Source: Burkholderiaceae bacterium
GTDB taxonomy: Bacteria > Pseudomonadota > Gammaproteobacteria > Burkholderiales > Burkholderiaceae_D
Length of the DNA: 64,000 bases
NCBI GenBank assembly: GCA_004298905.1
Contig: SCTK01000005.1
Location: 248,001 to 312,000, forward strand
Direction of reading: 5' to 3'
Shown here: positions 9,763 to 20,245 of the stretch, one piece after another
How positions within the stretch are numbered: position 1 is the stretch's first letter
Layout of the letters: each line of letters opens with the position of its first letter
Translations under genes and position numbers: made by a program
Notes under the pieces: model-generated
What the model was told of the DNA's origin: nothing
Seen by the model: only the letters and a program-made list of their open reading frames with translations
The model's database searches: none

Positions 9763-9771
9763 CGAATATTC

Positions 9772-12297
9772 TCAAACTGCACGCAAACTTGTCAGCGGTG
9801 GCTGACGCAAAACATCGCGTAAACCCAGCGTGCCACTGACCCCGGCACAGAGGATACCAGCGCCCATGCCAACCACAAAAATACCGGCATTGAAATGGAA
9901 GGGAAAATCGAATACCCGGCTGGCCAGCACCCAGCCCGCCAGCGCCGCCACCCCCGCTGCCAATAAACCCGCGAGTGCGCCCAGCAAAACAAATTCCAGC
10001 CATTGCGTGCGCCGCAACTGGCGCGCCGTCGCACCCAGCGCACGCAGCAGCGCCGCTTCGTGAATGCGTTCGTCGCGCGAACTGCTGAGTGCGGCATAAA
10101 TCACAACAATACCGCTGACCAGCGTAAACAGAAACAGCAGCTCAACCACGCGGGCCAGACGCTCCAGCAACCGTTGCACCTGGGCCATGATTTGGCCGGT
10201 ATCGAGCAAGGTCAGATTGGGCAGCGCTTGCACCATGCGGTTGGTCACCTCTTCCCTGCCCGCAGGCAGATGAAACGCGCCGATATAACTCTGCGGCATC
10301 TCGCGCAACAGGGCAGGCGGCATGATGACAAAAAAGTTCACCTGCATCGAATCCCACTCGACCTTGCGCAGGCTGGTCACCCGCGCTTCCACGCCTTGAC
10401 CGGCGACATCGAAGCGCAAGCTGTCACCCAGCCGCAAGCCCAGCGTTTTGGCCAGGCCCTGTTCCAGCGAGAGTTCGGGCGCAGCGCCACTCAACCAGTG
10501 GCCACTGATCAACCAATTATGACTGGGTAGATCCGTCATGTACGACAGATTGAACTCGCGCTCGACCAGCCGTTGGGCATTCTCCGCTGGATAATCTGCG
10601 GGTCGTACCGGCCTTCCATTGACTGCCACCAAGCGGCCACGGACCATGGGATAGAGGTCGATCGGCGGCAAGCCATTCACATGCACGAGGGTCTGAAATT
10701 GCGGCACCTGTTCGGGCTGGAGATTGAGCAGGAAACGGTTGGGCGCATCCGGTGCCAGACTGGCGTGCCAACTGTGCATCAGATCATTGCGCGTGAGCGT
10801 CAACACCAGCAAGGCAGACAAGCCGAGCGCCAGCGCCAGTAATTGCGTGGCACTCACTGCGGGCCGCCTGCGCATGGCTGCCAGCGCCATTTTCCAGGCC
10901 CAGCGCCAGGACGATCCGCCGGGCTGGCCACCGTTCATTGTTGCAAGCTGCTGCAGCGGCTTGAGCAACCATAGCAGCAGACGCCCCACACCCATGAATA
11001 CCAGCAAGGCTGCTACTGTTGCCGCCGCGCTGAATAGACCCAGCTTAATGTCGTCTGTGACCCACAGCAGCAGCCCGGTAAACGCCAGCGCACCGCTCAG
11101 ATAAGGCAACAGGATCGGCAAAGCGGGTGCATCGAGATCGCGGCGCAAGACACGTAATGGCGGTACACGCCGCAGTTGCAACAGTGGCGGCAGCGCAAAC
11201 CCCAGCAGCAATACTTGCCCCACCAACAAGGCTTGCCAGAAAGGCGTCCAATGCGGCGGCGGCAAATCCACACGCACAAGATTGCCCAGAGCGGCCAGCA
11301 AACCGGCATGTGCGCCATAGCCCAGCGCAGCACCCAATACACCCGCGCCCAAACCCAGCAACAGGAATTCCAGCAGAAACAAACTGACCATTTCGCGCTG
11401 ACGCAGGCCCAGGCAACGCAACAGCGCGCAGGTATCCAGATGCCGCTGCAGATAGCGGCGCGTGGCCAGTGCAACGGCAACGCCGCCGAGCAGAGCGGTC
11501 AGCAGGGCCACCAGTGACAGATAGCGCTGCGCGCGTTCCATGGTGACGCGAATTTCGGGGCGGCCCTCTTCCAGATTTTCAACCCGTTGCCCCGCCTGTA
11601 AATGTGCCGCGGCCCAACTTTGATAGGCCTTGATCCGATCCGGCGCGCCGGACAGCAGCAATTGATAACTGGCGCGACTGGCCGGCTGGATCAGTTGTGT
11701 GCCTGCAAGATCCGGCAGCGCCAGCATCACGCGCGGCGCAAAGCCGAGGAAGTTGCTGCCGCGATCGGGCTCAAGTGCAATGATGCGTTCGATCACAAAT
11801 GTGCGCTCACCCAGACGTATCGTGTCGCCCAGCGCCGCATGCAGTTGCTGCAACAGTTGCGGCTCAACCCAGACCGTGCCACTGCGCGGGATGCCGGTCG
11901 CGTCTTGCTCGGCGCTATCATTCCTCAGCGTATCCCTCAACTTCAAGGTGCCGCGCAAAGGATAGCCAGCAGAGACCGCCTTGACCGCCGCCAGCACTGC
12001 ATTTTGCGCACCCAGCGCCATGCTGGGAAACGCCACCGTCTGTGCCGTGCGCAGTTGCATGGCATTCGCTCGCGCGATGGGTGTGTCAGTAAAGGGGTGA
12101 TCGGATTGGATCAGGAGATCGGCGCCGAGCAATTGCTGCGCATCGCGCTCCAGCCCCTGACGCAAACGGTCGACCAGAAAACCGACACTGGCAATGGCGG
12201 CCACGGCCAGCACCAGCGCGGCCAGCAGCAAATGCAACTCGCCCCCGCGCCAGTCGCGCAGAGACATGCGCCAGGCGTTGAGCAAGAGATGTTTCAC
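9772..12297 (-). CDS. FtsX-family ABC transporter permease (YbbP-like)
   Basis: An 841-residue inner-membrane permease with the double FtsX architecture of YbbP and LolC/MacB-like proteins. It has an N-terminal membrane helix (about 20-45), a large periplasmic domain, a helix cluster at about 255-480, a second periplasmic domain, and three C-terminal helices from about 710. Such permeases work with a separate ATPase (YbbA-type) to extrude lipophilic or envelope substrates. No ATPase gene is adjacent, so the partner is either elsewhere or lost. The gene begins 12 bp after a LiaF-like membrane gene and ends 9 bp before the haemoglobin gene. Confidence 0.9.
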   Translation of the reverse strand: MKHLLLNAWRMSLRDWRGGELHLLLAALVLAVAAIASVGFLVDRLRQGLERDAQQLLGADLLIQSDHPFTDTPIARANAMQLRTAQTVAFPSMALGAQNAVLAAVKAVSAGYPLRGTLKLRDTLRNDSAEQDATGIPRSGTVWVEPQLLQQLHAALGDTIRLGERTFVIERIIALEPDRGSNFLGFAPRVMLALPDLAGTQLIQPASRASYQLLLSGAPDRIKAYQSWAAAHLQAGQRVENLEEGRPEIRVTMERAQRYLSLVALLTALLGGVAVALATRRYLQRHLDTCALLRCLGLRQREMVSLFLLEFLLLGLGAGVLGAALGYGAHAGLLAALGNLVRVDLPPPHWTPFWQALLVGQVLLLGFALPPLLQLRRVPPLRVLRRDLDAPALPILLPYLSGALAFTGLLLWVTDDIKLGLFSAAATVAALLVFMGVGRLLLWLLKPLQQLATMNGGQPGGSSWRWAWKMALAAMRRRPAVSATQLLALALGLSALLVLTLTRNDLMHSWHASLAPDAPNRFLLNLQPEQVPQFQTLVHVNGLPPIDLYPMVRGRLVAVNGRPVRPADYPAENAQRLVEREFNLSYMTDLPSHNWLISGHWLSGAAPELSLEQGLAKTLGLRLGDSLRFDVAGQGVEARVTSLRKVEWDSMQVNFFVIMPPALLREMPQSYIGAFHLPAGREEVTNRMVQALPNLTLLDTGQIMAQVQRLLERLARVVELLFLFTLVSGIVVIYAALSSSRDERIHEAALLRALGATARQLRRTQWLEFVLLGALAGLLAAGVAALAGWVLASRVFDFPFHFNAGIFVVGMGAGILCAGVSGTLGLRDVLRQPPLTSLRAV

Positions 12298-12309
12298 TGA
12301 GAGGATGGG

Positions 12310-12663
12310 TCAGAGTGGCGGCGTGGAATCTCTATCCTCACTCTTGCCCGGTGCATGTTCAGGCACCCAATCGCTGCGCGCGATCAACAGCAAGACACCC
12401 AGCGCAATCAACAGAATGGGAATGATGATGTGATAGGTCATGTCGTAAGTCAGGCGGAAATACTGCAATGCTCCGGCCAGAATCAGGAGTGGCCCCACCA
12501 CCACGGAAGATTTGGTGATGCCATCGGTGACCAGCACCACCACGCCGGCGAGAATCAAGCCGACGATCCACAACCAACGCAGGTTGGGCACCCACCCCAG
12601 GCTATGCAGGAGCAGAAAACTGCCCAGCGCGATCAGCACAATCGGAAAGGTGGCGTTTTTCAT
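12310..12663 (-). CDS. Small LiaF/DUF5668-like membrane protein
   Basis: A 117-residue protein with four hydrophobic helices in its first 100 residues and a polar tail (HAPGKSEDRD). The repeated pattern (GSFLLLHSLGWVPNLRWLW, then LIALGVLLLI) matches the LiaI/LiaF transmembrane-region family (DUF5668), linked in Firmicutes to envelope-stress sensing. It is first in the run that continues with the FtsX permease and starts 61 bp after leuA. Function here is not known. Confidence 0.75.
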   Translation of the reverse strand: MKNATFPIVLIALGSFLLLHSLGWVPNLRWLWIVGLILAGVVVLVTDGITKSSVVVGPLLILAGALQYFRLTYDMTYHIIIPILLIALGVLLLIARSDWVPEHAPGKSEDRDSTPPL

Positions 12664-12724
12664 GATGCTCCTTACCTCATTCAGTCACATATGAGGCAAA
12701 GGTAACACAATCGGCCACCGCGAT

Positions 12725-14272
12725 TCAGACGGTGCCGCTCGCCTGCGGATTGATTTTTTCGACCTTGGAGTGCAGCTTGTTCAACGCACTCAGATAGGCT
12801 TTGGCGGAAGCAACCACGATGTCGGGATCAGCGCCGGTGCCATTGACAATGCGCCCGCCCTTGGACAAGCGCATTGTCACTTCACCCTGCGATTCGGTGC
12901 CAGTGGTGATCGCGTTGACCGAGAACAACAGCAGCTCGGCGCCGGAATTCACCTGCGCCTCGATGGCATGCACAGTGGCATCGACCGGGCCATTGCCCTG
13001 CCCTTCCGAAACGATCTCCTTGCCATCTTCGGCAAACACCACGCGCGAATGCGGACGCTCGCCGGTTTCCGACGCCTGCGACAACGAGATGAATTGATAA
13101 AACTCTTTCTCGTGCGTCATCGCCTCATCGGAGAACAGGGCCTGAATATCTTCGTCGAAAATCTCGCTCTTGCGATCGGCCAGATCCTTGAAGCGGGCAA
13201 AGGCAGCGTTCAATTCGGTTTCCGATTCCACCGGAATACCCAATTCCTGTACGCGTTGACGGAAAGCGTTGCGGCCCGACAGCTTGCCGAGCACGATCTT
13301 GTTGGTGCTCAAGCCGATGTCTTCGGCGCGCATGATTTCGTAGGTTTCGCGATGCTTGAGCACACCATCCTGATGAATGCCGGATTCGTGCGAGAACGCA
13401 TTGGCGCCGACCACCGCCTTGTTCGGCTGCACCGGATAGCCAGTGATGGTGGATACCAGTTTGGACGTGGCCATGATTTGCGTGGTGTCGATGCGTGTGT
13501 CGAGGTTGAACACATCGCGGCGTGTTTTCACCGCCATCACAATTTCTTCCAGCGAAGCATTGCCCGCGCGTTCACCCAAGCCATTGATGGTGCACTCGAC
13601 CTGACGCGCCCCACCCATCACCGCAGCCAATGAGTTGGCCACCGCCATGCCCAGATCGTTGTGGCAATGCGTGGACCAGATCACCTTGTTGGAACCCGAC
13701 ACACGCTCGATCAACTGCCGCATGCGCTCACCCCACAAGGCGGGAATCGAATAACCGACGGTGTCTGGTACGTTGATGGTTTTGGCGCCCGCCGCAATTA
13801 CGGCTTCAAAAACACGCACCAGAAAATCCATTTCCGAACGCACGGCGTCTTCTGCAGAAAATTCCACGTCAGCGGTATATTCAAGCGCCAGCTTCACCGC
13901 CTTCACCGCCGCCTCGACCACCTGGTCTTCATTCATGCGCAGTTTGTTCTTCATGTGAATCGGGCTGGTGGCGATGAAGGTATGCACACGGCCGCGCGCG
14001 GCGGGGCTGATCGCCTCGCCGGCTTTGCGGACATCGTTTTCATTGGCACGCGCCAGCGAGCACACGGTGGAATTCTTGACGGTTTCTGCGATCGCCTTGA
14101 TGGCGGCGAAATCACCTGGACTGGCGGCGGCAAAACCCGCTTCAATGACATCGACACCCAGTTTCTCCAGTTGCTTGGCGATGCGGATCTTTTCTTCCTT
14201 GGTCATGGAAGCGCCCGGGCTCTGCTCGCCGTCGCGCAAGGTGGTGTCGAATATGATCAATTGTTCAGACAT
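12725..14272 (-). CDS. leuA: 2-isopropylmalate synthase
   Basis: LeuA condenses 2-oxoisovalerate with acetyl-CoA, the committed step of leucine synthesis. At 515 residues it is the common type 1 form. The TIM-barrel catalytic domain starts with [14 protein letters not shown], metal ligands include STHCHNDLG, and [14 protein letters not shown] is present. The C-terminal regulatory domain (about 390-510) is where leucine feeds back. CGGAGA precedes the ATG at good distance. Upstream lie a 31-codon Leu-rich ORF and a hairpin that may belong to its control. Confidence 0.97.
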   Translation of the reverse strand: MSEQLIIFDTTLRDGEQSPGASMTKEEKIRIAKQLEKLGVDVIEAGFAAASPGDFAAIKAIAETVKNSTVCSLARANENDVRKAGEAISPAARGRVHTFIATSPIHMKNKLRMNEDQVVEAAVKAVKLALEYTADVEFSAEDAVRSEMDFLVRVFEAVIAAGAKTINVPDTVGYSIPALWGERMRQLIERVSGSNKVIWSTHCHNDLGMAVANSLAAVMGGARQVECTINGLGERAGNASLEEIVMAVKTRRDVFNLDTRIDTTQIMATSKLVSTITGYPVQPNKAVVGANAFSHESGIHQDGVLKHRETYEIMRAEDIGLSTNKIVLGKLSGRNAFRQRVQELGIPVESETELNAAFARFKDLADRKSEIFDEDIQALFSDEAMTHEKEFYQFISLSQASETGERPHSRVVFAEDGKEIVSEGQGNGPVDATVHAIEAQVNSGAELLLFSVNAITTGTESQGEVTMRLSKGGRIVNGTGADPDIVVASAKAYLSALNKLHSKVEKINPQASGTV

Positions 14273-14317
14273 GGAAATCTCCGGAATTCAAATAGCATGC
14301 ACAGATAACGACAGCGC

Positions 14318-14335
14318 TGCTGAATCTTTTCAGCA
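14318..14335 (-). promoter_or_regulatory. Hairpin in the leuA leader
   Basis: A perfect 7-bp inverted repeat (TGCTGAA / TTCAGCA, 4-nt loop; one further C-G pair outside) lies between the Leu-rich ORF and leuA. On the leuA strand no T-run follows it, so it is not a standard terminator. It could be part of a leader structure. Confidence 0.4.
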
Positions 14336-14360
14336 GGCATTTAACTACAAATTGGGGGAA

Positions 14361-14456
14361 TTAGTTTGTGCGCGCGGGGCGCAGCAGCAGGCCCGCCAGT
14401 TTGGCGAAGCGCAGTGCAAGCAGCAGGGAGAGGATGAAAGCGAATGCGGTACTCAT
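14361..14456 (-). CDS. Leu-rich 31-codon ORF upstream of leuA (candidate leader peptide)
   Basis: This 31-residue ORF reads MSTAFAFILSLLLALRFAKL and then AGLLLRPARTN. Nine of 31 residues are Leu, including two LLL runs, and it ends 88 bp upstream of leuA on the same strand. A TATAGT hexamer ends 7 nt before the ATG, so a transcript from it would be nearly leaderless. Leucine runs before leuA suggest translational attenuation, as with leuL in enterobacteria. A small membrane peptide is an equally open alternative, because the peptide is hydrophobic. No conservation data were available. Confidence 0.4.
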   Translation of the reverse strand: MSTAFAFILSLLLALRFAKLAGLLLRPARTN

Positions 14457-14504
14457 GGGCTGGACTATAACAGTTTTTTCCGAGGACACAAAGAGTAGCG
14501 GCGC

Positions 14505-15371
14505 TCAGGATTCATCCGTCTCTGCTGGCGTCGACGCTTGCGCACCCGTTCTGCCTTGGCTGGACAACAACGCGCGCCGCGCCGCGAAGGGCGTGGGCCT
14601 GCCCTTGATCTTGCACCAGGCAATCAGGGCATAGCCCGACAAGCTGTAAAGGACGAACAGCAGGAACAGGAATTTTGGCGGGTCGGCGGAAACGAAAACG
14701 AAACCAAGCAGCAACACAAGAATCATCGAGAACGGGACCTTGTAGCGCGGATCAAGCGTCTTGCCGCTGTAGAACGGCACATTCGATACCATGCTCAGCG
14801 CTGTATAGACGGTCAGGCTCCAGGCCACGCGCAGCATCCAGTCTTCGCGGATGTGCAGCTTGTTGTCGATCGCGAGCCAGACAAAACCGGCAATCAGCGC
14901 CGCCGCAGCCGGGCTGGGCATGCCCTGAAAATAACGCTTGTCCACCGTACCGATATTGGTGTTGAAACGCGCCAGCCGCAGTGCCGCACAGGCGCAGTAA
15001 AGAAACGCTGCCAACCAGCCGAGCTTGCCCATATCCTTGAGCGCCCATTCGTACATGACCAGCGCGGGCGCGACGCCGAAGGACACCATGTCGGACAGGC
15101 TGTCGTACTGCTCACCGAATGCGCTTTGCGTATTGGTCATGCGCGCGATGCGGCCATCCATGCCGTCGAGCACCATGGCGGCAAAAATGGCAATCGCTGC
15201 CATTTCAAAACGCTCGTTCATCGCCTGCACAATGGCGAAAAATCCGCCGAACAGTGCGGCGGTGGTGAACGCGTTGGGCAGTAGATAGATGCCGCGGCGG
15301 CGCAGCGCGTCCAGCTCGTCCGGCTGATCGCTGACTTGACTGACTCTGCGACGTTTCTTGAAAGGTTCCAT
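14505..15371 (-). CDS. pssA: CDP-diacylglycerol-serine O-phosphatidyltransferase
   Basis: PssA makes phosphatidylserine from CDP-diacylglycerol and serine in the inner membrane. The CDP-alcohol phosphotransferase signature DG-X2-AR-X8-G-X3-D-X3-D is complete: DGMDGRIAR, then FGEQYDSLSD. The 288-residue protein has a basic N-terminus (KKRRR) and about seven hydrophobic helices. It begins 3 bp after psd, so the two consecutive enzymes of phosphatidylethanolamine synthesis are co-transcribed. Confidence 0.95.
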   Translation of the reverse strand: MEPFKKRRRVSQVSDQPDELDALRRRGIYLLPNAFTTAALFGGFFAIVQAMNERFEMAAIAIFAAMVLDGMDGRIARMTNTQSAFGEQYDSLSDMVSFGVAPALVMYEWALKDMGKLGWLAAFLYCACAALRLARFNTNIGTVDKRYFQGMPSPAAAALIAGFVWLAIDNKLHIREDWMLRVAWSLTVYTALSMVSNVPFYSGKTLDPRYKVPFSMILVLLLGFVFVSADPPKFLFLLFVLYSLSGYALIAWCKIKGRPTPFAARRALLSSQGRTGAQASTPAETDES

Positions 15372-15374
15372 CGT

Positions 15375-16028
15375 TTAGAAATCGGCCAGCACGGTTTCCG
15401 TTGCCGACACCTTGTCTCCAATGCTCACGCGCGGACGCGCGGTAATGGGTAGATACACATCGACACGGGAGCCAAAGCGGATAAAGCCATAACGCTGACC
15501 GCGTTTGAGCGACTCTCCCTTGGCAACATAGCACAGAATCCGGCGCGCAATCAGTCCGGCAATCTGCACACAGGTCACCGTCTGGCCTTGCGGCGTCTGA
15601 ATCACCAGCGCATTGCGCTCGTTTTCCAGCGATGCCTTGTCCAGATCGGCATTGAAAAAACTGCCGGGCACATAGGTTTGCGCTTCGATCACGCCATCGA
15701 CCGGCGCACGGTTGGAATGCACGTTGAACACGTTCATGAACACACTGATCTTCAGCGCTTCACGCTGCGCATAGGGATCCTGCGTTTTTTCCACCACGAC
15801 CACGCGGCCGTCGGCCGGAGAAACCACGACATTCGGCTGAATCGGAACCAGACGCGGCGGGTCGCGGAAAAACTGCAACACAAACAAGGACAGCAACCAC
15901 AGCGGCAAGGACCACCAACTGCAAAACCAGCTGGCCACGAGCGAAATGACGACAATGCCTGCCAGAAACGGCCAACCCTCTTTGGCAATCAACGGGTGCG
16001 GATAATTGGATGATGAATTCACTGCCAC
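15375..16028 (-). CDS. psd: Phosphatidylserine decarboxylase proenzyme (short form)
   Basis: Psd decarboxylates phosphatidylserine to phosphatidylethanolamine. This is the short form (217 residues) with two N-terminal membrane helices (about 20-55). The self-cleavage site is the Gly-Ser in [12 protein letters not shown] near the C-terminus, where the Ser becomes the pyruvoyl group. [11 protein letters not shown] is also typical. It is upstream of and close to pssA. A 100-bp gap holding a long palindrome separates it from ilvC. Confidence 0.95.
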   Translation of the reverse strand: MAVNSSSNYPHPLIAKEGWPFLAGIVVISLVASWFCSWWSLPLWLLSLFVLQFFRDPPRLVPIQPNVVVSPADGRVVVVEKTQDPYAQREALKISVFMNVFNVHSNRAPVDGVIEAQTYVPGSFFNADLDKASLENERNALVIQTPQGQTVTCVQIAGLIARRILCYVAKGESLKRGQRYGFIRFGSRVDVYLPITARPRVSIGDKVSATETVLADF

Positions 16029-16058
16029 GACGGTGCTCCTCTATGCTCAATAAAGCCA

Positions 16059-16120
16059 AGCCACAGAGGGCACAGAGGACGCAGAGGCTTTCCTCTGTGC
16101 GCTCTGTGCCCTCTGTGGCT
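16059..16120. repeat. Long palindrome between ilvC and psd
   Basis: Perfect 19-bp arms (16059-16077 and 16102-16120, AGCCACAGAGGGCACAGAG and its complement) flank a 24-nt centre that can pair partly. Each arm is made of CACAGAGG-like units. Sequences of this CACAGAGG type recur between genes in various proteobacteria, to my memory. A T-rich run lies on the + side (16125-16136), away from the direction of transcription, so it is not a good terminator for ilvC. It may instead block 3' decay of ilvC mRNA. Confidence 0.8.
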
Positions 16121-16128
16121 AAGGTTTT

Positions 16129-17154
<1,026 letters not shown>

Positions 17155-17188
17155 TTATCAAACTTGATTCAATGTGTGTTTCGTTAAT

Positions 17189-17680
17189 TTAAACCTTCAG
17201 CACGCGTTCGCCGCGGCCAATGCCGGAACTACCGGTACGCACGGTTTCCAGAATCGCCGCTGGGTCGATCGCTTCGATGAAAGCGTCGATCTTGCCACTG
17301 TCACCCGTCAACTCGATGGTGTAGGTTTTGTCGGTAACGTCGATCACGCGGCCGCGAAAAATATCGGCCATGCGCTTCATCTCTTCGCGATCCTTGCCTA
17401 CCGCACGCACCTTCATCAGCATCAACTCGCGCTCGATGTAGGACGCTTCGGTCAGATCGACCACCTTCACTACCTCGATCAAGCGGTTCAAGTGCTTGGT
17501 GATCTGCTCGATGATGTCTTCCGAACCACGCGTGACAATCGTCATGCGCGACAGCGAAGCGTCTTCGGTAGGCGCCACCGACAGCGATTCGATATTGTAC
17601 CCACGCGCCGAAAACAGCCCGACCACGCGCGACAAGGCACCGGCTTCATTTTCGAGGAGAACGGAAATAATATGTTTCAT
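17189..17680 (-). CDS. ilvH: Acetolactate synthase small (regulatory) subunit
   Basis: The 163-residue regulatory subunit stimulates the large subunit and confers valine feedback inhibition. The N-terminal ACT domain opens with MKHIISVLLENEAGALSRV, with the usual GLFSARGYNIESLSV, and a second ACT-like half follows. It lies 10 bp after ilvI. Confidence 0.97.
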   Translation of the reverse strand: MKHIISVLLENEAGALSRVVGLFSARGYNIESLSVAPTEDASLSRMTIVTRGSEDIIEQITKHLNRLIEVVKVVDLTEASYIERELMLMKVRAVGKDREEMKRMADIFRGRVIDVTDKTYTIELTGDSGKIDAFIEAIDPAAILETVRTGSSGIGRGERVLKV

Positions 17681-17690
17681 CGGGTTCTCC

Positions 17691-19394
17691 TCACAAGTCT
17701 TCCGAGCCGAGCAGCATCTCGGTCAGGCCCTTGCCGGCTTTCACCATCGGCCAGACGTTTTCGGTCTGGTCGGTGACGATGTCCAGGAACACCGCGCGGT
17801 CTTTCAGGGCAAACGCTTCGCGAATCGCCGGCTCGACGTCCTGCGGTTTTTCCACCCGCAGACCGACGTGGCCATAGGCTTCGGCCAGCTTGACGAAATC
17901 AGGCAGCGCATCCATGTAGGACTCCGAATAACGCTTGTTGTAATCGATCTGCTGCCACTGACGCACCATCCCGAGATAACGGTTATTCAGGCACAGCACC
18001 TTGACCGGCAAGTGGTATTGCTTGCAGGTCGAGAGTTCCTGAATACACATCTGGATGCTACCTTCGCCGGTGATGCAAGCCACCTGTGCGCCGGGATGCG
18101 CCATTTGCACGCCCATGGCGGCTGGCAGACCAAAGCCCATCGTGCCCAGGCCACCGGAATTGATCCAGCGGCGCGGCTGGTCGAAGCGGTAGTACTGCGC
18201 CGCCCACATCTGGTGTTGGCCCACATCGGAGGTGACAAAGGCTTCGCCATTGGTCACGCGCCAGAGCGCTTCGATCACGGCCTGCGGTTTGATGACTTCG
18301 TCCGACAATTTGTACTTGAGGCAATCACGCGCACGCCATTCGTTGACCTGTTTCCACCAAGCAGAAATGTCGCGCGGTTTTTCCTCGGCCAGATCGAGCT
18401 GTGTCAGCATGTCATTCAACACATCCTTCACATCGCCGACGATCGGCACATCAACCTTCACCCGTTTGGAAATCGAGGAAGGATCGACATCGATGTGAAT
18501 GATCTTGCGCGGATTTTGCGCAAAGTGTTTCGGATTGCCGATCACGCGATCGTCGAAACGCGCGCCGATGCCGATCAACACATCGCAGTGCTGCATCGCC
18601 ATGTTGGCCTCATAGGTGCCATGCATGCCGGGCATACCGACGAATTTATCGCTACTGGCGGGATACGCCCCCAGGCCCATCAGCGTGTTGGTGCAGGGAA
18701 AGCCGAGACGATCGACGAACTTGCGCAATTCAGCCGCAGCATTGGCCAACACGACGCCGCCGCCGGTATAAATCATCGGCCGTTCGGCCGCCAGCAGCAT
18801 GTGCACGGCTTTCTTGATCTGACCCTGATGCCCCTTTACGGCCGGTTTGTACGAACGCATCTCCACCTTGTCCGGGTAGGAAAATTCGCACTTCTGGATC
18901 GTGATGTCTTTCGGAATATCTACCAGCACCGGGCCGGGCCGGCCGGTCTTGGCGATGTAGAACGCCTTCTTGATGGTCGCGGCCAGGTCTTTCACATCCT
19001 TCACGAGGAAGTTGTGCTTGACACAGGGGCGCGTGATGCCCACGGCATCGCATTCCTGAAAGGCATCCAGGCCGATGGCATGGGAAGGCACCTGACCGGA
19101 AATGATCACCATCGGGATCGAATCCATGTAGGCGGTGGCAATGCCGGTGACGGCATTGGTCAAACCGGGGCCGCTGGTGACCAGGGCAACACCGATTTTT
19201 TCAGAGCAACGCGAGTACGCGTCGGCGGCATGTACTGCCGCTTGTTCATGTCGAACGAGAATATGTTTAACTTTGTCTTGCTGAAAAAGTGCATCGTAGA
19301 TGTACAGCACCGCCCCACCGGGGTAGCCCCACACATGCTCGATTCCTTCTTCCTGCAAGCAGCGAATCAGAATTTCCGCGCCAATAAGTTCCAT
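17691..19394 (-). CDS. ilvI: Acetolactate synthase large subunit
   Basis: The ThDP-dependent catalytic subunit (567 residues) joins two pyruvates, or pyruvate and 2-oxobutyrate. The catalytic Glu is in VRHEQAAVHAADAYSR near residue 50. The FAD-linked middle domain and the C-terminal ThDP-binding stretch GEGSIQMCIQELSTC...LNN are all present. The ribosome site is AAAGGAATGA. As the first gene of ilvI-ilvH-ilvC it follows a 284-bp divergent intergenic region. Confidence 0.97.
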   Translation of the reverse strand: MELIGAEILIRCLQEEGIEHVWGYPGGAVLYIYDALFQQDKVKHILVRHEQAAVHAADAYSRCSEKIGVALVTSGPGLTNAVTGIATAYMDSIPMVIISGQVPSHAIGLDAFQECDAVGITRPCVKHNFLVKDVKDLAATIKKAFYIAKTGRPGPVLVDIPKDITIQKCEFSYPDKVEMRSYKPAVKGHQGQIKKAVHMLLAAERPMIYTGGGVVLANAAAELRKFVDRLGFPCTNTLMGLGAYPASSDKFVGMPGMHGTYEANMAMQHCDVLIGIGARFDDRVIGNPKHFAQNPRKIIHIDVDPSSISKRVKVDVPIVGDVKDVLNDMLTQLDLAEEKPRDISAWWKQVNEWRARDCLKYKLSDEVIKPQAVIEALWRVTNGEAFVTSDVGQHQMWAAQYYRFDQPRRWINSGGLGTMGFGLPAAMGVQMAHPGAQVACITGEGSIQMCIQELSTCKQYHLPVKVLCLNNRYLGMVRQWQQIDYNKRYSESYMDALPDFVKLAEAYGHVGLRVEKPQDVEPAIREAFALKDRAVFLDIVTDQTENVWPMVKAGKGLTEMLLGSEDL

Positions 19395-19678
19395 ACTTCA
19401 TTCCTTTCAAGGTCCACGGGAGATTGATTGGATGCTGTTCCCTGGCCAATTGTGTCGGCTGGTGCAGCGTGCGCGGCCTGGACAATGAAACTTGGATAAG
19501 TCAGATTGAAAAGGCACTAACGACTTTTGGTGAACTTAGAACGTTAATGCGTTGCAGCATTCCGGTCAAGTCATTTATGCAAAATTTGGTGTAAAAACAG
19601 CAGCCTACAGTGCGAAGCGCAGCTTTTTGATACCATCGCGCGCCACGCCTCTACGTTTCCACCCACGCCGCCCCCGTT
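19395..19678. other. Divergent intergenic region between ilvI and the ECF sigma gene
   Basis: The 284-bp region holds control signals for both directions. On the ilvI side there is one promoter-like pair (see next entry) and a leader of about 140 nt. I found no peptide rich in Ile, Val or Leu and no terminator hairpin, so classical attenuation is not supported. No strong ribosome site precedes the sigma factor ATG. Confidence 0.6.
19541..19569 (-). promoter_or_regulatory. Candidate sigma-70 promoter for ilvI-ilvH-ilvC
   Basis: TTGACC (19569-19564) and TAACGT (19546-19541) are 17 bp apart on the minus strand. The -35 matches five of six consensus bases and the -10 only three, so this is a weak call. 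Confidence 0.3.
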
Positions 19679-20245
19679 ATGGCCCACCCCAAGGAACTTG
19701 ATCATTTTCTCGCTGCGGTCGAGGGGCGCGCGTTCAAAACAGCCCGTTATGCCACCCGTAACGACGATGCCGCGCTGGACATCGTGCAGGAAGCCATGAT
19801 CAAGCTGGCGCAACGCTATGGCGACCGGCCGGTGGAAGAACTGGGGCCGCTGTTCATGCGCATTCTGAACAATTGCACCAATGATTATTTCCGCCGCAAC
19901 AAGGTGCGCTCATTCTGGGTCACTCTGTTTTCGGCCTTACCGGGCCAAGGGGATGATGACAGCGACGATCCGCTGGAAAGCCTTCAGGTTGAAGATGGCA
20001 GCGCCGCCGGGGGCAACCCCGAACAGCAACTGGAGCAAGCCCAGATTCTAAAAGCCATCGAAGGGGAAATAGAAAAACTGCCCGCACGTCAACGGCAAGC
20101 TTTCCTCATGCGTTACTGGGAGGAATTGGACGTCGCAGAAACGGCTGCGGTGATGGGGTGTTCGGAAGGCAGCGTCAAGACCCACTGTTCACGCGCGACA
20201 CACACCCTGTCCGCCGCCTTGCTTGCAAAGGGGATCAAACTATGA
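19679..20245 (+). CDS. ECF-type sigma-70 family RNA polymerase sigma factor
   Basis: A 188-residue sigma factor with only regions 2 and 4. Region 2 includes DIVQEAMIKLAQRY and the -10-reading FMRILNNCTNDYFRRNK. Region 4 includes KLPARQRQAFLMRYWEELDV and the helix-turn-helix AAVMGCSEGSVKTHCSRA. An acidic linker (DDDSDDPLES, VEDGSAAGG) joins them. The stop overlaps the next ATG (ATGA), tying it to a single-helix membrane protein that could be its anti-sigma partner. The regulon is unknown. Confidence 0.92.
   Translation: MAHPKELDHFLAAVEGRAFKTARYATRNDDAALDIVQEAMIKLAQRYGDRPVEELGPLFMRILNNCTNDYFRRNKVRSFWVTLFSALPGQGDDDSDDPLESLQVEDGSAAGGNPEQQLEQAQILKAIEGEIEKLPARQRQAFLMRYWEELDVAETAAVMGCSEGSVKTHCSRATHTLSAALLAKGIKL

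Noticed and set aside
17496-19427. Long open frame antisense to ilvI (643 codons)
   Set aside because: It mirrors the codon pattern of ilvI and shows no family motif; a shadow of a strongly biased gene.
19395-19540. Leader-peptide attenuator for ilvI
   Set aside because: No frame rich in Ile, Val or Leu and no terminator hairpin in the leader.
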